Source of the DNA: Kribbella antibiotica
GTDB taxonomy: Bacteria > Actinomycetota > Actinomycetes > Propionibacteriales > Kribbellaceae
DNA: 64,000 bases
NCBI RefSeq assembly: GCF_004349055.1
Contig: NZ_SMKX01000016.1
Location: forward strand, 26,410-90,409
Reading direction: 5' to 3'
How positions within the stretch are numbered: position 1 is the first letter of the stretch; each line of letters opens with the position of its first letter. The translations under genes were made by a program, and so were the position numbers. Of this stretch, positions 48,082 through 56,864 are shown piece by piece. The notes under the pieces were generated by a model that was not told the DNA's origin, did no database searches, and was given only the letters and a program-made list of their open reading frames with translations.

Positions 48082-48773
48082 GCTTGTCCCCAGGCGGCCG
48101 CGGACTCGACGGCAGCCCGGATGTTGTCGAGATGTTCGCGCGTGAGGCGCTCGGCACGCTCAGAGTCCTGCGCACGCACGGCCGCCACGATCGCCAGGTG
48201 CTCCTCGTGGTCCCGCGTGCGGTTGTCGTACAGCGCGCGGATCTGCTGCTGTTCGCGGACTCGCACCTTGAGCAGCGAGGCCAGCAACTCTGTGAGCAGC
48301 GGGTTCCCAGAGGCGGCCGCCAGCTCGATGTGGAAGTTCAGCGCGAAGGAGGGCCCGCCGGGCGGGACGAGCGCGTTGGTGACGGCGGCCTCGAGCCGCT
48401 CCAAGTTCTCGGGCTGCCGCAAGGCGGCCGACTGAGCAGCGATGGCCGGCTCGATCACCAGGCGTGCGCTGATCAGCTGCAGCACCGACTCCTTGGTGAT
48501 CGGCGGGCGGTGCGGGTTGGCCAGGACCACGTTGTTGATGGTCGGGCCGACGTACGTGCCGGAGCCGTGCCGGAACTCGACCGCTCCGGTCGCCTCGAGC
48601 TTCCGCAGCGCCTCCCGAATGGTCGGCGTGGTGATCTCGAAGCGTTTTGCGAGCTCGCGCGCCGACGGGATGGCGTCACCGGGGCCCAGCCCGCCGTCCC
48701 GGATGATGCCGAGAATCGACTCGGTCAACCGGTCGGACAGGCTGGGCGGCGCCTCGGAGGCTGAGTAAGTCAC
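48078..48773 (-). CDS. GntR-family regulator with FCD domain
   Basis: 231 residues. The winged helix is IPSARELAKRFEITTPTIREALRKLEATGAVEFRHGSGTYV. The all-helical FCD domain has FHIELAAASGNPLLTEL and RDHEEHLAIVAAV, supplying the usual Asp/His metal ligands. The GTG start lies within the first arm of the AGTCAC palindrome, so the mRNA is probably leaderless and the protein represses its own operon (regulator, creatininase, esterase, AbgT). Confidence 0.88.
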   Translation of the reverse strand: MTYSASEAPPSLSDRLTESILGIIRDGGLGPGDAIPSARELAKRFEITTPTIREALRKLEATGAVEFRHGSGTYVGPTINNVVLANPHRPPITKESVLQLISARLVIEPAIAAQSAALRQPENLERLEAAVTNALVPPGGPSFALNFHIELAAASGNPLLTELLASLLKVRVREQQQIRALYDNRTRDHEEHLAIVAAVRAQDSERAERLTREHLDNIRAAVESAAAWGQA

Positions 48774-48790
48774 AAAGTGACTAAATCACT
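48768..48790. promoter_or_regulatory. Overlapping palindromic operator of the FCD regulator
   Basis: AGTCAC-AAA-GTGACT (48768-48782) is a perfect palindrome, and AGTGA-CTAAA-TCACT (48776-48790) is a second one sharing its right arm. Both lie over the GTG start at 48773. GntR-family dimers bind such short inverted repeats, so autoregulation is likely. Confidence 0.7.
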
Positions 48791-48821
48791 TAGCCATTCA
48801 TACGGTCAAGACCTCGGAAGG

Positions 48822-50327
48822 TCACGACTTCGGCGCCGCGCCGACGGCGCTGATCCGCCCGGCGAACTGGGTGTAGAGCGGCGGAGTGGGACTTCGCCAC
48901 GTGTGCTGAGCCATCACGCGCAGCCGCGGATACACCTCCGCGGCCAGCTGTTGCTCGTTCTGCCGATCAGGCTGATCGCACCACAGATGCAGCTTGGCGC
49001 CCAGATTGTCCGCCACAGGCAACCTGCTGCCATCGACGAACAAGCCAGGGTCCCAGGTGTCGTACATGATCGCCGGCGCGGTGTTGAGCAGCGCGCCGAG
49101 CCCACCCACGGTGTAGTACGTCGGCGTGATCGAGGCATTCATCACCTTGTGGCCCGCGGCAACCAGTTCGGCCGGGCGCCACGCTGGGCCGACCCACGGT
49201 GTCGGGCCGCTCATCGACCAGTGCTCGACGACGACGGCCGGATTCACCGTCAGCGTGCCACCGGTCCGGGTGAGGCCGTCGTTCCACATCCGCGTGGTCT
49301 TGCCGGCCGTCCGGACGATCTCGTCGGCCCAGTTCACAAAGCCGAGATAGGCGTCCGGACCGGTGGCCGCCGGCCCGTAGCGCTGCTTGGCGTACCGCTC
49401 GAGCTGTGGGTACTCGGCGAAGTTCTGCACATACTCGTCCGCCCCGATATGCCAGTACCGGCTGGGGAAAAGCGGCAGGAACTCGGTGATCAGGTCACGC
49501 ATCAGGTCGTACGCCGCCGGCTGCGACAGATCGATGTTTCCGTGCTGGACCTGCCCGTTCGCCGCGACCAGCTTCAGTTCGGGATGAGCGGCGAGGATCG
49601 TCTGCATGTGCCCAGGGAAGTCGAGCTCGGGGACGACCTGGATGCCGTATTGGCCGGCGTACGCGATCAGCTCCCGGATCTCTGCCTTGCTGTAGTGCTG
49701 CTCGGCGGTGATCTCCGGATGGGTTGCGCTCTCCAACCGGAAGCCGTGCTCGTCGGACAGATGCAGGTGCAGGTAGTTGAGCTTGAGATAGGCCATCTCG
49801 CGGATCTGGGTGCGCAGCCAGTCGAGACTCAGGTACTTCCGGCCGAGGTCGACCATGAATCCCCGCTCCTGGTACGTCGGCCAGTCGCGCACCTGGCCAC
49901 CAGGCAGGCGGCTCTGCTGGCGGAGCAACTGGACGACCGAGCGGGTACCGAGCCGAACCCCGGCTACGGCACCCTCGACGCCAAGCACCTGCCCGATCTG
50001 CAGCACATACCCTTCGGGCCCACCGGACGCCGTACCCGGCCGCAGCTCGATGTCGCCCGGCGCCGCCGGGCCACCGGTGACGTGGCCGACCGGCCGGTTC
50101 AGCACCTTCGCAAGATCCTCGGCCAGCAGCCGAGCCGGGCCGGCCAGTGCAGACTCGGCCGCGACCACTTTGCTGCTGCTCGTGAAGGTGTAGCCGACAC
50201 CTCCGGGATGCCACTCACGCACCGCTGGAATCGTCGGTGGCAGGACAGCCGTTCCGCCCCGTGCGGGAACGGATGTCGTGGTGACGCAGACCAGTAATGC
50301 GCCGAGGGCGAGCACTGTTCGCTTCAT
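48822..50327 (-). CDS. Secreted GH20 beta-N-acetylhexosaminidase
   Basis: 501 residues from the ATG at 50327, which begins a good signal peptide (MKRTVLALGALLVCVTTTSV); the frame is open further upstream but without a signal. A GH20b-like N-terminal domain is followed by the catalytic barrel: RGFMVDLGRKYLSLDWLR, HLHLSDEHGFRLE, PELDFPGHM and the active-site pair in YWHIGADEYVQNF, where Asp-Glu perform substrate-assisted cleavage. It removes terminal GlcNAc or GalNAc, for example from chitin oligomers or glycans. It starts 10 nt after the stop of the esterase gene upstream and is co-transcribed with it. Confidence 0.92.
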   Translation of the reverse strand: MKRTVLALGALLVCVTTTSVPARGGTAVLPPTIPAVREWHPGGVGYTFTSSSKVVAAESALAGPARLLAEDLAKVLNRPVGHVTGGPAAPGDIELRPGTASGGPEGYVLQIGQVLGVEGAVAGVRLGTRSVVQLLRQQSRLPGGQVRDWPTYQERGFMVDLGRKYLSLDWLRTQIREMAYLKLNYLHLHLSDEHGFRLESATHPEITAEQHYSKAEIRELIAYAGQYGIQVVPELDFPGHMQTILAAHPELKLVAANGQVQHGNIDLSQPAAYDLMRDLITEFLPLFPSRYWHIGADEYVQNFAEYPQLERYAKQRYGPAATGPDAYLGFVNWADEIVRTAGKTTRMWNDGLTRTGGTLTVNPAVVVEHWSMSGPTPWVGPAWRPAELVAAGHKVMNASITPTYYTVGGLGALLNTAPAIMYDTWDPGLFVDGSRLPVADNLGAKLHLWCDQPDRQNEQQLAAEVYPRLRVMAQHTWRSPTPPLYTQFAGRISAVGAAPKS

Positions 50328-50337
50328 ACGGGCGACG

Positions 50338-51159
50338 TCAGGGCAGCCTGTGGGCGGACAGGAATCGCCACGCGCGCTCGCGGAAGTCCGAGCCGGCCGC
50401 ACCAGTCGGGTACGCGTGGCCGAGTCCCTTGTACGAGCGCCAGCTGACCGCGACGCCGGCAGCGCAGCCTCGGTAGGTCGAGGCAGTACCGTCGGCGACC
50501 GGCTCGGTCACGGGCACCGGCGAGCACTTGTTCCGCGCGACCCACTCGTCCCGCGTACGGCGACCCTCCGCGATCGAGATCAGCGGGTCGCTCTCACCGT
50601 GGAAGAGCGCGACCGCGATCGGCCGGGTCGGTCCGCAGCCACCGAAGGTGTTCGGCGACCCGCCCATGAATCCCGCGGCCGCGGCGAAGGTGCCTGCGGC
50701 ATCACACGCGGCCCGCTGACTCATCCACGAGCCGAGGGAGCCACCCTCGACATAGACGCGGGAGCGATCCACACAATGCTCGGCAGCGATCCGGTCGATG
50801 ACATCCCGGAGAAACCGCACGTCGGGCGACCCCACTGCCAGATTCCAGTTCAGGTCACCGGCGGGGTAGGCCACGATGAACTTCTCGGCGTCGGCGGTCT
50901 GGCTCCAGCCGGTCGCCTGCTCCTGGAAGAACGGCGCTGAGCCGAGGCCGTGCAGGCTGAGCAGGAGCGGGGCGTTGCCGGTCAGGCCGGCCGGGACCCG
51001 GAGATTGTAGGAGCGGGCCGAGGTGGGGAAGAAGCTGCGGGTGACGGTGCCGCCGGTGGGTGCGAGAGAGCACGCCGTGGCGGTGGTCGCAGTGGCGGTC
51101 GGCGACGTTGCCGCGAGGGCACCGGCGACAAGGGCGAGGCTGAGGAGTAGACGAGGCAT
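50338..51159 (-). CDS. Secreted esterase, LpqC-like alpha/beta hydrolase
   Basis: 273 residues from the ATG at 51159, preceded by aggaga and beginning a signal peptide (MPRLLLSLALVAGALAATS); the frame runs further upstream without support. It has LLLSLHGLGSAP, nucleophile region VEGGSLGSWMSQ, acid region FHGESDPL and His in GLGHAYP. It is a paralogue of the esterase at 46349, and the substrate is unknown. It is divergent from the TetR gene with a palindrome between them. Confidence 0.85.
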   Translation of the reverse strand: MPRLLLSLALVAGALAATSPTATATTATACSLAPTGGTVTRSFFPTSARSYNLRVPAGLTGNAPLLLSLHGLGSAPFFQEQATGWSQTADAEKFIVAYPAGDLNWNLAVGSPDVRFLRDVIDRIAAEHCVDRSRVYVEGGSLGSWMSQRAACDAAGTFAAAAGFMGGSPNTFGGCGPTRPIAVALFHGESDPLISIAEGRRTRDEWVARNKCSPVPVTEPVADGTASTYRGCAAGVAVSWRSYKGLGHAYPTGAAGSDFRERAWRFLSAHRLP

Positions 51160-51205
51160 GGCGCTTCTCCTGCGGGGGTCGGGGCGGGACATACCCGACG
51201 GTAAT

Positions 51206-51221
51206 GTAAGAGGGTTCTTAC
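51206..51221. promoter_or_regulatory. TetR-type operator palindrome
   Basis: GTAAGA-GGGT-TCTTAC is a perfect inverted repeat between the divergent esterase and TetR genes, 26 bp before the TetR start. It is the natural target for the TetR protein, which would then control itself and the esterase/GH20 pair. Confidence 0.7.
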
Positions 51222-51247
51222 GTCTACTGCTGGCATAGGGTTGCGCT

Positions 51248-51829
51248 GTGGCTACTGGCACCCGTGACCGGGTCATCGACGCGGCACTCGCGCTGTTCGC
51301 CGAGCGAGGTGTCGCCGCGGTCCCGGTCACTGCGATCGAGGCCGCGGCCGGCCTCGCCGCCGGCAGCGGAGCCTTCTACCGGCACTTCCGGAACAAGACC
51401 GAACTGGTCGACGCGCTCGTCGACCGGGAGCTCGCCCGAGCGCGCGACCGGGTGCCGCCGGCCCGCGACGAGGCCGGCAGCGATGCCACCGAACTGCTCG
51501 TCACGCGGCTCCGAGCCGACTTGGACTTTCTGCGCGAGCTCGGTCCCCTCATCCACATCCTGGTGTCGGAACGCAGGCGGAACCCGGAGCTGGTCGAGCG
51601 GCTGCGCTCGACTGCCTTCGAGGCCAGCATCGAGTCCGGGATGGCCGAGGTACTGTCCCTCGCGCCGCCCCGGGCCGTGCGCGACGATCCCGAGGCGGCA
51701 GCCCAGGTGATGCTGTCCGCGATGGTCGGCTTCTTCCTGGCCGAGGAGTACTACGGCCGCCCGGCCGGTCCCGTCTCCGCCGAGCGGTTCGCTCGTGCTC
51801 TGGCCGCGCTCCTCACCAGCGGGCCCTAG
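51248..51829 (+). CDS. TetR-family transcriptional regulator
   Basis: 193 residues. The N-terminal helix-turn-helix is RDRVIDAALALFAERGVAAVPVTAIEAAAGLAAGSGAFYRHF; the rest is a helical ligand-binding and dimer domain. The GTG start has aggg about 8 nt before it. The gene is divergent from the esterase/GH20 operon. The stop sits in a CCTAGG palindrome that also serves as the stop of the converging M1 peptidase gene. Confidence 0.9.
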   Translation: MATGTRDRVIDAALALFAERGVAAVPVTAIEAAAGLAAGSGAFYRHFRNKTELVDALVDRELARARDRVPPARDEAGSDATELLVTRLRADLDFLRELGPLIHILVSERRRNPELVERLRSTAFEASIESGMAEVLSLAPPRAVRDDPEAAAQVMLSAMVGFFLAEEYYGRPAGPVSAERFARALAALLTSGP

Positions 51830-53304
51830 GCCGGACCGGCCTTCCAGTCCGGGTGCCCCGGCATGGCCGGGAGCGTCTTTCCGTAGAGCCAGGAGCGGAG
51901 CAGCGGGCCGAGGTCCTGGTGAGCGATTTTCGAGGCCAGCGCAATGAAGTCCTCGGTCCCGGCGGTCGAGTTCGCATAGCGCCGGACCCAGGCGCGCTCG
52001 ATGGCCTCGAAGGTCTTCGCTCCGACGGTCTGCTGCAGGGCGTAGAGCGTCAGCGCCCCACCTTCGTACGCCGCACTGGCGTACGGGCGCAGCGTCGCCG
52101 ACTCGCCCTTCCAGGTGCTCGGATCCGGCTTCGCGATCGGCCCGTTCACGAGCAGCTTGTTCCCGTACTCCTCGTACGAGTTCCGCATCGACTTAGCCAC
52201 GGACCACCCGTGCTGGGTCGCCGACCACACGTTCGTATAGAAGACCGCGTGCCCCTCGTTGAGCCACACATCGGCCCAGCGCCGCGGCGACACCGAGTTT
52301 CCGAACCATTCGTGCGAAACCTCATGCAGTACGACGCCCGCCGTACCGTTGTTCTCGAAGCCTTCCTTGGTCATCGCGTCCGCGCTCATCAGGGTCAGCC
52401 CCTGGGTTTCGAGCTCACCTCCGAGCGCCGAGACATACGACCCGGCCTCCGCTCCGGGGAACCGGCCGAGCCGCTTCTCGAGGAACCGGACCGACTGATC
52501 GAACGAGATCAACTGCGGCTCGATCTCCTTCAGCTGTGCGGTCGGTACGGCGTACCGCAGCGGCAGGCCGTGCGGCCCGGTCCGGTGCAAGACCGTGAAT
52601 GGCCCGACGCCGAACTGCATCAGCTCGGTAGCGATCTTCCGGCTCTCCCGGAAGACCCGGGTCGTCGCGTCGCCGCTCTTGCGGACACTGATGAGCTTGC
52701 CGTTGGCAATCGAGTTCAGCTGAGAGGGCGCCGTGACGGAGAAGGTGGCCGGCGCCTTCTGGGCCGGGTGGTCGCTGACGGCGAGGATCCGGCGCGCACC
52801 CGACGGCTGGTTCACGGTCTGGATCCAGCCGTTGTACCGCTGCAGGCCGGGCGGGAACGGATCCTTCTCCGATGCCTCCGGCAACTTGTTCCGTACGTCG
52901 ACCCGGACCACGAACCGCAGGTGTTTCCGGACCGCACGCGCCGGGGTGATGACCAATTCGCCTTGTGGGGTTGACTTCCAGGTCGCCGGTACGCCGTTCA
53001 CGCGGACACCGGTGACTGTCGGGCCGAGCAGGTCGAGGTTGAACGAGCTGAGGTATTGCGTTGCACGGCCGGTCAGCGTGGTGGTCGCCGTGTACGCCGC
53101 CAAGCCCTTCTGGAAGCGCAGGTCGAGTCGCTGGTCGAGAACGTCGTACCCACCATTGCCCAGCTCCGGCCAGACCTTGTCACCCACTCCAATCGCGCCG
53201 GGCTTGCCCGGCGGTTGCACGGCAGACGATGGCACGGCGAGGCCGACAGCGGCCAGGGTGGTCAGGGCAACGGTGCCGGCGAGTGCTCGGCGAGATCTCC
53301 ACAT
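51826..53304 (-). CDS. Secreted M1-family metallopeptidase
   Basis: 492 residues from the ATG at 53304, which begins a signal peptide (MWRSRRALAGTVALTTLAAV). The zinc site is complete: VVLHEVSHEWFGNSVSP gives HExxH, and WLNEGHAVFYTN supplies the third ligand Glu 18 residues on. The exopeptidase-type strand has GGELETQGLTLM, a variant of the family GxMEN motif, so aminopeptidase activity may differ. It is shorter than PepN-type enzymes and lacks their large C-terminal domain. A longer frame to 53367 is open but would bury the signal. Confidence 0.88.
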   Translation of the reverse strand: MWRSRRALAGTVALTTLAAVGLAVPSSAVQPPGKPGAIGVGDKVWPELGNGGYDVLDQRLDLRFQKGLAAYTATTTLTGRATQYLSSFNLDLLGPTVTGVRVNGVPATWKSTPQGELVITPARAVRKHLRFVVRVDVRNKLPEASEKDPFPPGLQRYNGWIQTVNQPSGARRILAVSDHPAQKAPATFSVTAPSQLNSIANGKLISVRKSGDATTRVFRESRKIATELMQFGVGPFTVLHRTGPHGLPLRYAVPTAQLKEIEPQLISFDQSVRFLEKRLGRFPGAEAGSYVSALGGELETQGLTLMSADAMTKEGFENNGTAGVVLHEVSHEWFGNSVSPRRWADVWLNEGHAVFYTNVWSATQHGWSVAKSMRNSYEEYGNKLLVNGPIAKPDPSTWKGESATLRPYASAAYEGGALTLYALQQTVGAKTFEAIERAWVRRYANSTAGTEDFIALASKIAHQDLGPLLRSWLYGKTLPAMPGHPDWKAGPA

Positions 53305-53402
53305 ACCGTGAAATCTAGGCACCGCAGGCGCCCGGAACGTCACCCCCAGGTCGCGAACCTGACTCATCCCGCAGTAGGAGAACGCGTCTCTTAAGTCCGT
53401 AG

Positions 53403-54053
53403 CTAGGCAAGGCCGATGTCGTGGACGAGCAATGCCAACTTGGTTCGGTTCGAGATTCCCAGCTTCGCCATGATGTGGGTGATGTGCACCTTGATCGTCG
53501 ACTCGCTGAGCCCGAGTTGGCCCGCGATCTCCGCATTGCTCAGGCCATCGGCGACCAGGATCGCGACCTCATGTTCGCGCGGGGTGAGCTCCTTCAGCGG
53601 ATCCTCCCCCGGCTGCCCAGATGTCGGCGCCGGCTGCGCGGTGTAGGAACTGATCAGCCGCTTGGTGATCCGCGGCGACAGCATCGAGTCACCTCGCACC
53701 ACCTGCTCGACCGCCTCGACCAGCGCCCGCGGCGCGATGTCCTTCAGCAGGAACCCGGTCGCCCCGGCCTGCAACGCCTCATAGACATACTCGTCCAGAT
53801 CGAAAGTCGTCAGTACGACGACCGGTGGCGGATCCGGCAGCGCGTTCACTCGCCGCGTCACCTCGATTCCGTTCACCTTCGGCATCTGGATATCGGTCAG
53901 CACGACGTCCGGCCGGTACTTCTCGACCAGCTCCACGACGTTCTCACCATTGGTGTCCTCGGCAACGACCTCGGCGGTCCCACCGGCCTCGAGGATCATC
54001 CGGATCCCGTTGCGGACCAGGCCTTCGTCGTCGAACAGAAGCACCTTGATCAT
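53403..54053 (-). CDS. Response regulator, NarL/LuxR type
   Basis: 216 residues. The receiver domain has the acidic pocket FDDEG, phospho-acceptor Asp in VVLTDIQMP, Thr in VVLTTFD and Lys in FLLKD. The C-terminal LuxR helix-turn-helix is LTPREHEVAILVADGLSNAEI through IKVHITHIMAKLGISNR. The ATG at 54053 overlaps the kinase stop as ATGA; the longer frame to 54107 would add 18 unrelated residues. It is the partner of the kinase upstream. Confidence 0.92.
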   Translation of the reverse strand: MIKVLLFDDEGLVRNGIRMILEAGGTAEVVAEDTNGENVVELVEKYRPDVVLTDIQMPKVNGIEVTRRVNALPDPPPVVVLTTFDLDEYVYEALQAGATGFLLKDIAPRALVEAVEQVVRGDSMLSPRITKRLISSYTAQPAPTSGQPGEDPLKELTPREHEVAILVADGLSNAEIAGQLGLSESTIKVHITHIMAKLGISNRTKLALLVHDIGLA

Positions 54054-55162
54054 TCCGCCGCCTTCACCGGGAGGTTTGCCTGCACCTTGAATACACCGTC
54101 GTCCCACCCGGTCCGCAATGTGCCACCAGCCAGCGACACCCGCTCCTGCATCCCCACCAACCCAAACCCCGACCCCGGCACTTCCGTGTGCTGGACACCG
54201 CGCGGGTTGCTCACCTCAACCACCAGATTCTTCTTGTCCGCCGTGATAATCACCGTCACGACGACACCGGGCGCATGCTTGGTCGCATTCGTCAGCGCCT
54301 CCTGCACCACCCGGTACGCCGCGCGCCCAGCCGCCGCCGAAACCTCCGGAACCGGATCGGGCAGCGACAGATTCACCTTGAGCCCAGTGCCGACCGCATC
54401 CGCCACCAACACCGGTACGGCGTCCAGCGCCGGCGCGACGTGTCCCGGCTCACCCGGCAGCTCGTCCCGCAGTACCTGAAGAATCTCGCGGAGCTCCGTC
54501 AACGCCGTCGTACTGGTCTTGCGGATCACCTCCGCGACCTCTTCGGTCCGCTTGTCCGGCGCGGTCATCGTCAAGGCGCCGGACTGCAAGGCGATCGCGC
54601 TGACCCGGTGCGCAACCACATCGTGCATCTCGCGCGCGATCCGGCGGCGTTCGGCGACGACCACGCGCTCGGAGCGGAGGTCTCGCTCCCGCTCAGCCTG
54701 CTCGGCGCGTTCGCGCAGCGCGATCAGAAGCGCGCGGCGCTGATAGACCCATAGCCCCAGGAGCGTCGGCACCAGCACAAAGAAGACGATGTAGCCGATA
54801 CTCGCGCCGACCGAGGAGTCCCCTCGGCGTTGCCCCGGCCAGAACACGATGACAGCGCTGCCGTAGACGAACGAGACCGCGGTCTGCCAGGACAACCCCT
54901 TGCGGCTGGCAACGGTGTACGCCGCGATCGTCACCTGCACACTCGGCCACCACTGCGCGACCGGCGTGATCGCCATGAACAGCAGCGGGAAGCGTCGCCG
55001 TACCAGCATCGCCGCGAACGGCACCGTGACGAGCAGGACGGTGTACCACTGGTACTCCTCGTTCTTGGTGATCTCCAGGACCAGCCCGAACGCGACCAGC
55101 AGCGCGAACAGGACGTCGAACACCAGGATCCGGCGTTTGCCGTCCCACCAAGCCAGTCGCAT
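54050..55162 (-). CDS. Sensor histidine kinase, NarL-partner (HisKA_3) class
   Basis: About 370 residues. Four to five membrane segments in the first 150 residues make up the sensor. A coiled segment (RERAEQAERERDLRSERVV) leads to the phospho-His in IAREMHDVVAHRVSAIAL. The ATP domain has NATKHAPG and GSGFGLVGMQERV. It phosphorylates the regulator encoded next. No extracellular sensor domain is seen, so it may read membrane or envelope stress; that is inference. Confidence 0.92.
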   Translation of the reverse strand: MRLAWWDGKRRILVFDVLFALLVAFGLVLEITKNEEYQWYTVLLVTVPFAAMLVRRRFPLLFMAITPVAQWWPSVQVTIAAYTVASRKGLSWQTAVSFVYGSAVIVFWPGQRRGDSSVGASIGYIVFFVLVPTLLGLWVYQRRALLIALRERAEQAERERDLRSERVVVAERRRIAREMHDVVAHRVSAIALQSGALTMTAPDKRTEEVAEVIRKTSTTALTELREILQVLRDELPGEPGHVAPALDAVPVLVADAVGTGLKVNLSLPDPVPEVSAAAGRAAYRVVQEALTNATKHAPGVVVTVIITADKKNLVVEVSNPRGVQHTEVPGSGFGLVGMQERVSLAGGTLRTGWDDGVFKVQANLPVKAAE

Positions 55163-55239
55163 ACCCAAACCGTAGCCCCACCTACGAACGGGCGAGCGTC
55201 TAACACCTTCGTACTACTGTCGATTGATCCGGTCGACCG

Positions 55240-55276
55240 ATGCCTCCAGCACCCAATCCCGGGATGCTGGAGGCAT
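55240..55276 (+). promoter_or_regulatory. Hairpin occluding ribosome site and start codon
   Basis: ATGCCTCCAGCA (55240-55251) pairs perfectly over 12 bp with TGCTGGAGGCAT (55265-55276) around a 13-nt loop. The right arm contains ggagg and the first two bases of the ATG at 55275. Folded in mRNA, it would hide the translation start. Confidence 0.7.
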
Positions 55277-55529
55277 GCTCACCCTCATCGCACACACCAC
55301 GTCGTCCACCGACCAGACCTGGGGCTTCCTCGGCGGCGCCGGCATCATCGCCGTGCTGGCCGCCTACGCCCTGCTGGTGATCGGCGCCTTCTTCAGCGCA
55401 CTGTTCTCTCCGGCCTCCGGCGGAATGAAGCTGGTCTGGATCATCTTCATCGTGATCGCCCCGTTCATCGGCAGCCTGCTGTGGTTCCTGGTCGGCAAGC
55501 GCAACGCCCTGGAATCCGCCTACCGCTGA
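55275..55529 (+). CDS. Small membrane protein with PLDc_N-like domain
   Basis: 84 residues, two membrane segments. FSALFSPASGGMKLVWIIFIVIAPFIGSLLWFLVGKRNA matches the N-terminal membrane domain of cardiolipin synthases (PLDc_N), here alone without the catalytic part. A TTG at 55224 would give 17 more residues, but the ATG at 55275 starts the conserved part. ggagg lies only 1 nt before that ATG and both lie in a hairpin, so start choice and control are uncertain. It overlaps the converging gene by 10 nt. Confidence 0.7.
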   Translation: MLTLIAHTTSSTDQTWGFLGGAGIIAVLAAYALLVIGAFFSALFSPASGGMKLVWIIFIVIAPFIGSLLWFLVGKRNALESAYR

Positions 55530-56332
55530 TCCGGACTGACGAACAAAATCACGTGGTGATCGGAGGCGGGAACGCCGTCGCGCACGAACCAGTTGGTCGG
55601 CACCTCGTCGCGCGGCTCGGAGTAACCGGGCGTCTCCACCCGGTACTCCGCGGTGAAGCCACGCTCGCCGAGAATCTTCAGCACGTCACCAACGGTCTTG
55701 TTCGCGTACTTGACCCCGGCCAGCGCTTCGCCGCGGCCGTCGATGAAGCCGCTGGTCCCGTAGGTCTCCCCCGGCTCTGCCGCGCGGCCGATGATCAAGC
55801 TCACCTCGCCCTGGAAGTCGAGTGGGATCGTGAACTCCGGAACGCAGGGCAGCGTGCCCCGCTCCTCGCACCCCGCCGGATACATCACGGTGGTGATCCG
55901 CCCCGCAGCTGCACCGGCCGAGGCCGCCATCGCCACCTCCTTCCCGACGACCGACGGCGATGCCGGTTCCAGGACGAGCTTGATGTCGAGGCCCTTCGCC
56001 TTGAACTCCTTGTTGAAGCGCTTGCTGTCCGCCAGCGGGTCGACCACCCGGACCTTCATCACCTCGCCCTGGGTGCTGAACGACAACGCCTGCGGCCGGT
56101 CGTTGTCACCCGGCACGTGGACCACGAGGGCCGTGATCGCGGCGACCGCGGCCGCGGCGGCGAGCACCGGCACCAGGCGACGTCGTACGGAGCGGGCACT
56201 TTTGAGAGGGATCGGCGCTGCCTCTGCGGTGATGTCGCGCAGGAGCTCGGCGCGGGTCTCAGGGGCAACCTGTGCGGCCGGGTCGGCGTCCGCTGTGGGG
56301 TCAAGGCTGCGGACGAGGTCCAAGGCGTTCAT
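55520..56332 (-). CDS. Membrane-anchored partner of the ECF sigma factor
   Basis: 270 residues. About 50 cytoplasmic residues (MNALDLVRSLDPTADADPAA) precede one membrane helix (LVPVLAAAAAVAAITALVV) and an extracytoplasmic domain of about 200 residues. The N-terminus resembles the CU044_5270-type proteins often found after actinobacterial ECF sigma genes. It may bind the sigma factor as an anti-sigma or act as its target; no zinc motif (HxxxCxxC) is visible. The ATG overlaps the sigma stop by ATGA. Confidence 0.75.
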   Translation of the reverse strand: MNALDLVRSLDPTADADPAAQVAPETRAELLRDITAEAAPIPLKSARSVRRRLVPVLAAAAAVAAITALVVHVPGDNDRPQALSFSTQGEVMKVRVVDPLADSKRFNKEFKAKGLDIKLVLEPASPSVVGKEVAMAASAGAAAGRITTVMYPAGCEERGTLPCVPEFTIPLDFQGEVSLIIGRAAEPGETYGTSGFIDGRGEALAGVKYANKTVGDVLKILGERGFTAEYRVETPGYSEPRDEVPTNWFVRDGVPASDHHVILFVSPDQR

Positions 56333-56844
56333 GACTTTGCTCCTGCCGGGGTGTTGTCCATGAGGCGCTCCAGCCGACGGCGAGCGCGGTGCAGGCGGAC
56401 TGAGGCCGCACTGCGTGAGCAGTCGAGGGCCGCCGCGAGCTGAGTCGCATCCAGACCCTCCCAGGCCGCCAGCGACAGCACTTCGCGGTCGGCATCCGAC
56501 AGCTGTTTGAAGGCCTCAGCAGCCTCGACTGCCGCTGGCTGCGGATCCGGTACGGCGGTGCGGAGGTCGTCGCGGAGCCGGTCGGCCAGGCCGTGCCGCC
56601 GGGTTTCGCCGCGGCGGTGATTACCGAGCACCCGGCGAGCGACGCCGTACAGCCAAGGCAGGATTTCACCCGCCGGTACGTCGTCCAGTCGCCGCCAGGC
56701 AATGAGGAAGGTCTCGGCCACCAGGTCGGCCGCATCCGCGCGGACATCGAGCCGGCGGACGAAATAGCGCAGTACGTCGTCGTGGTGGCAGGTGAACAGG
56801 TTCTCGAATCGGGTCAGCCGGGCGTCCGGAGGTGACTCGGTCAC
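56329..56844 (-). CDS. ECF RNA polymerase sigma factor
   Basis: 171 residues. Region 2 is HHDDVLRYFVRRLDVRADAADLVAETFLIAWRRL with WLYGVARRVLGNHRR; region 4 is LSDADREVLSLAAWEGLDATQLAAALDCSRSAASVRLHRARRRL. I place the start at GTG 56844 behind aagggggg; the frame runs to an ATG at 56877, but that lies inside the terminator-like hairpin of the gene before it. It pairs with the membrane protein downstream. Confidence 0.9.
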   Translation of the reverse strand: MTESPPDARLTRFENLFTCHHDDVLRYFVRRLDVRADAADLVAETFLIAWRRLDDVPAGEILPWLYGVARRVLGNHRRGETRRHGLADRLRDDLRTAVPDPQPAAVEAAEAFKQLSDADREVLSLAAWEGLDATQLAAALDCSRSAASVRLHRARRRLERLMDNTPAGAKS

Positions 56845-56864
56845 GCGCACGGCCCCCCTTGTGA

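Noticed and set aside
53347..53361. CAGGT-CGCGA-ACCTG inverted repeat before the M1 peptidase gene
   Set aside because: The arms are only 5 bp and could occur by chance in high-GC DNA; no regulator can be linked to it.
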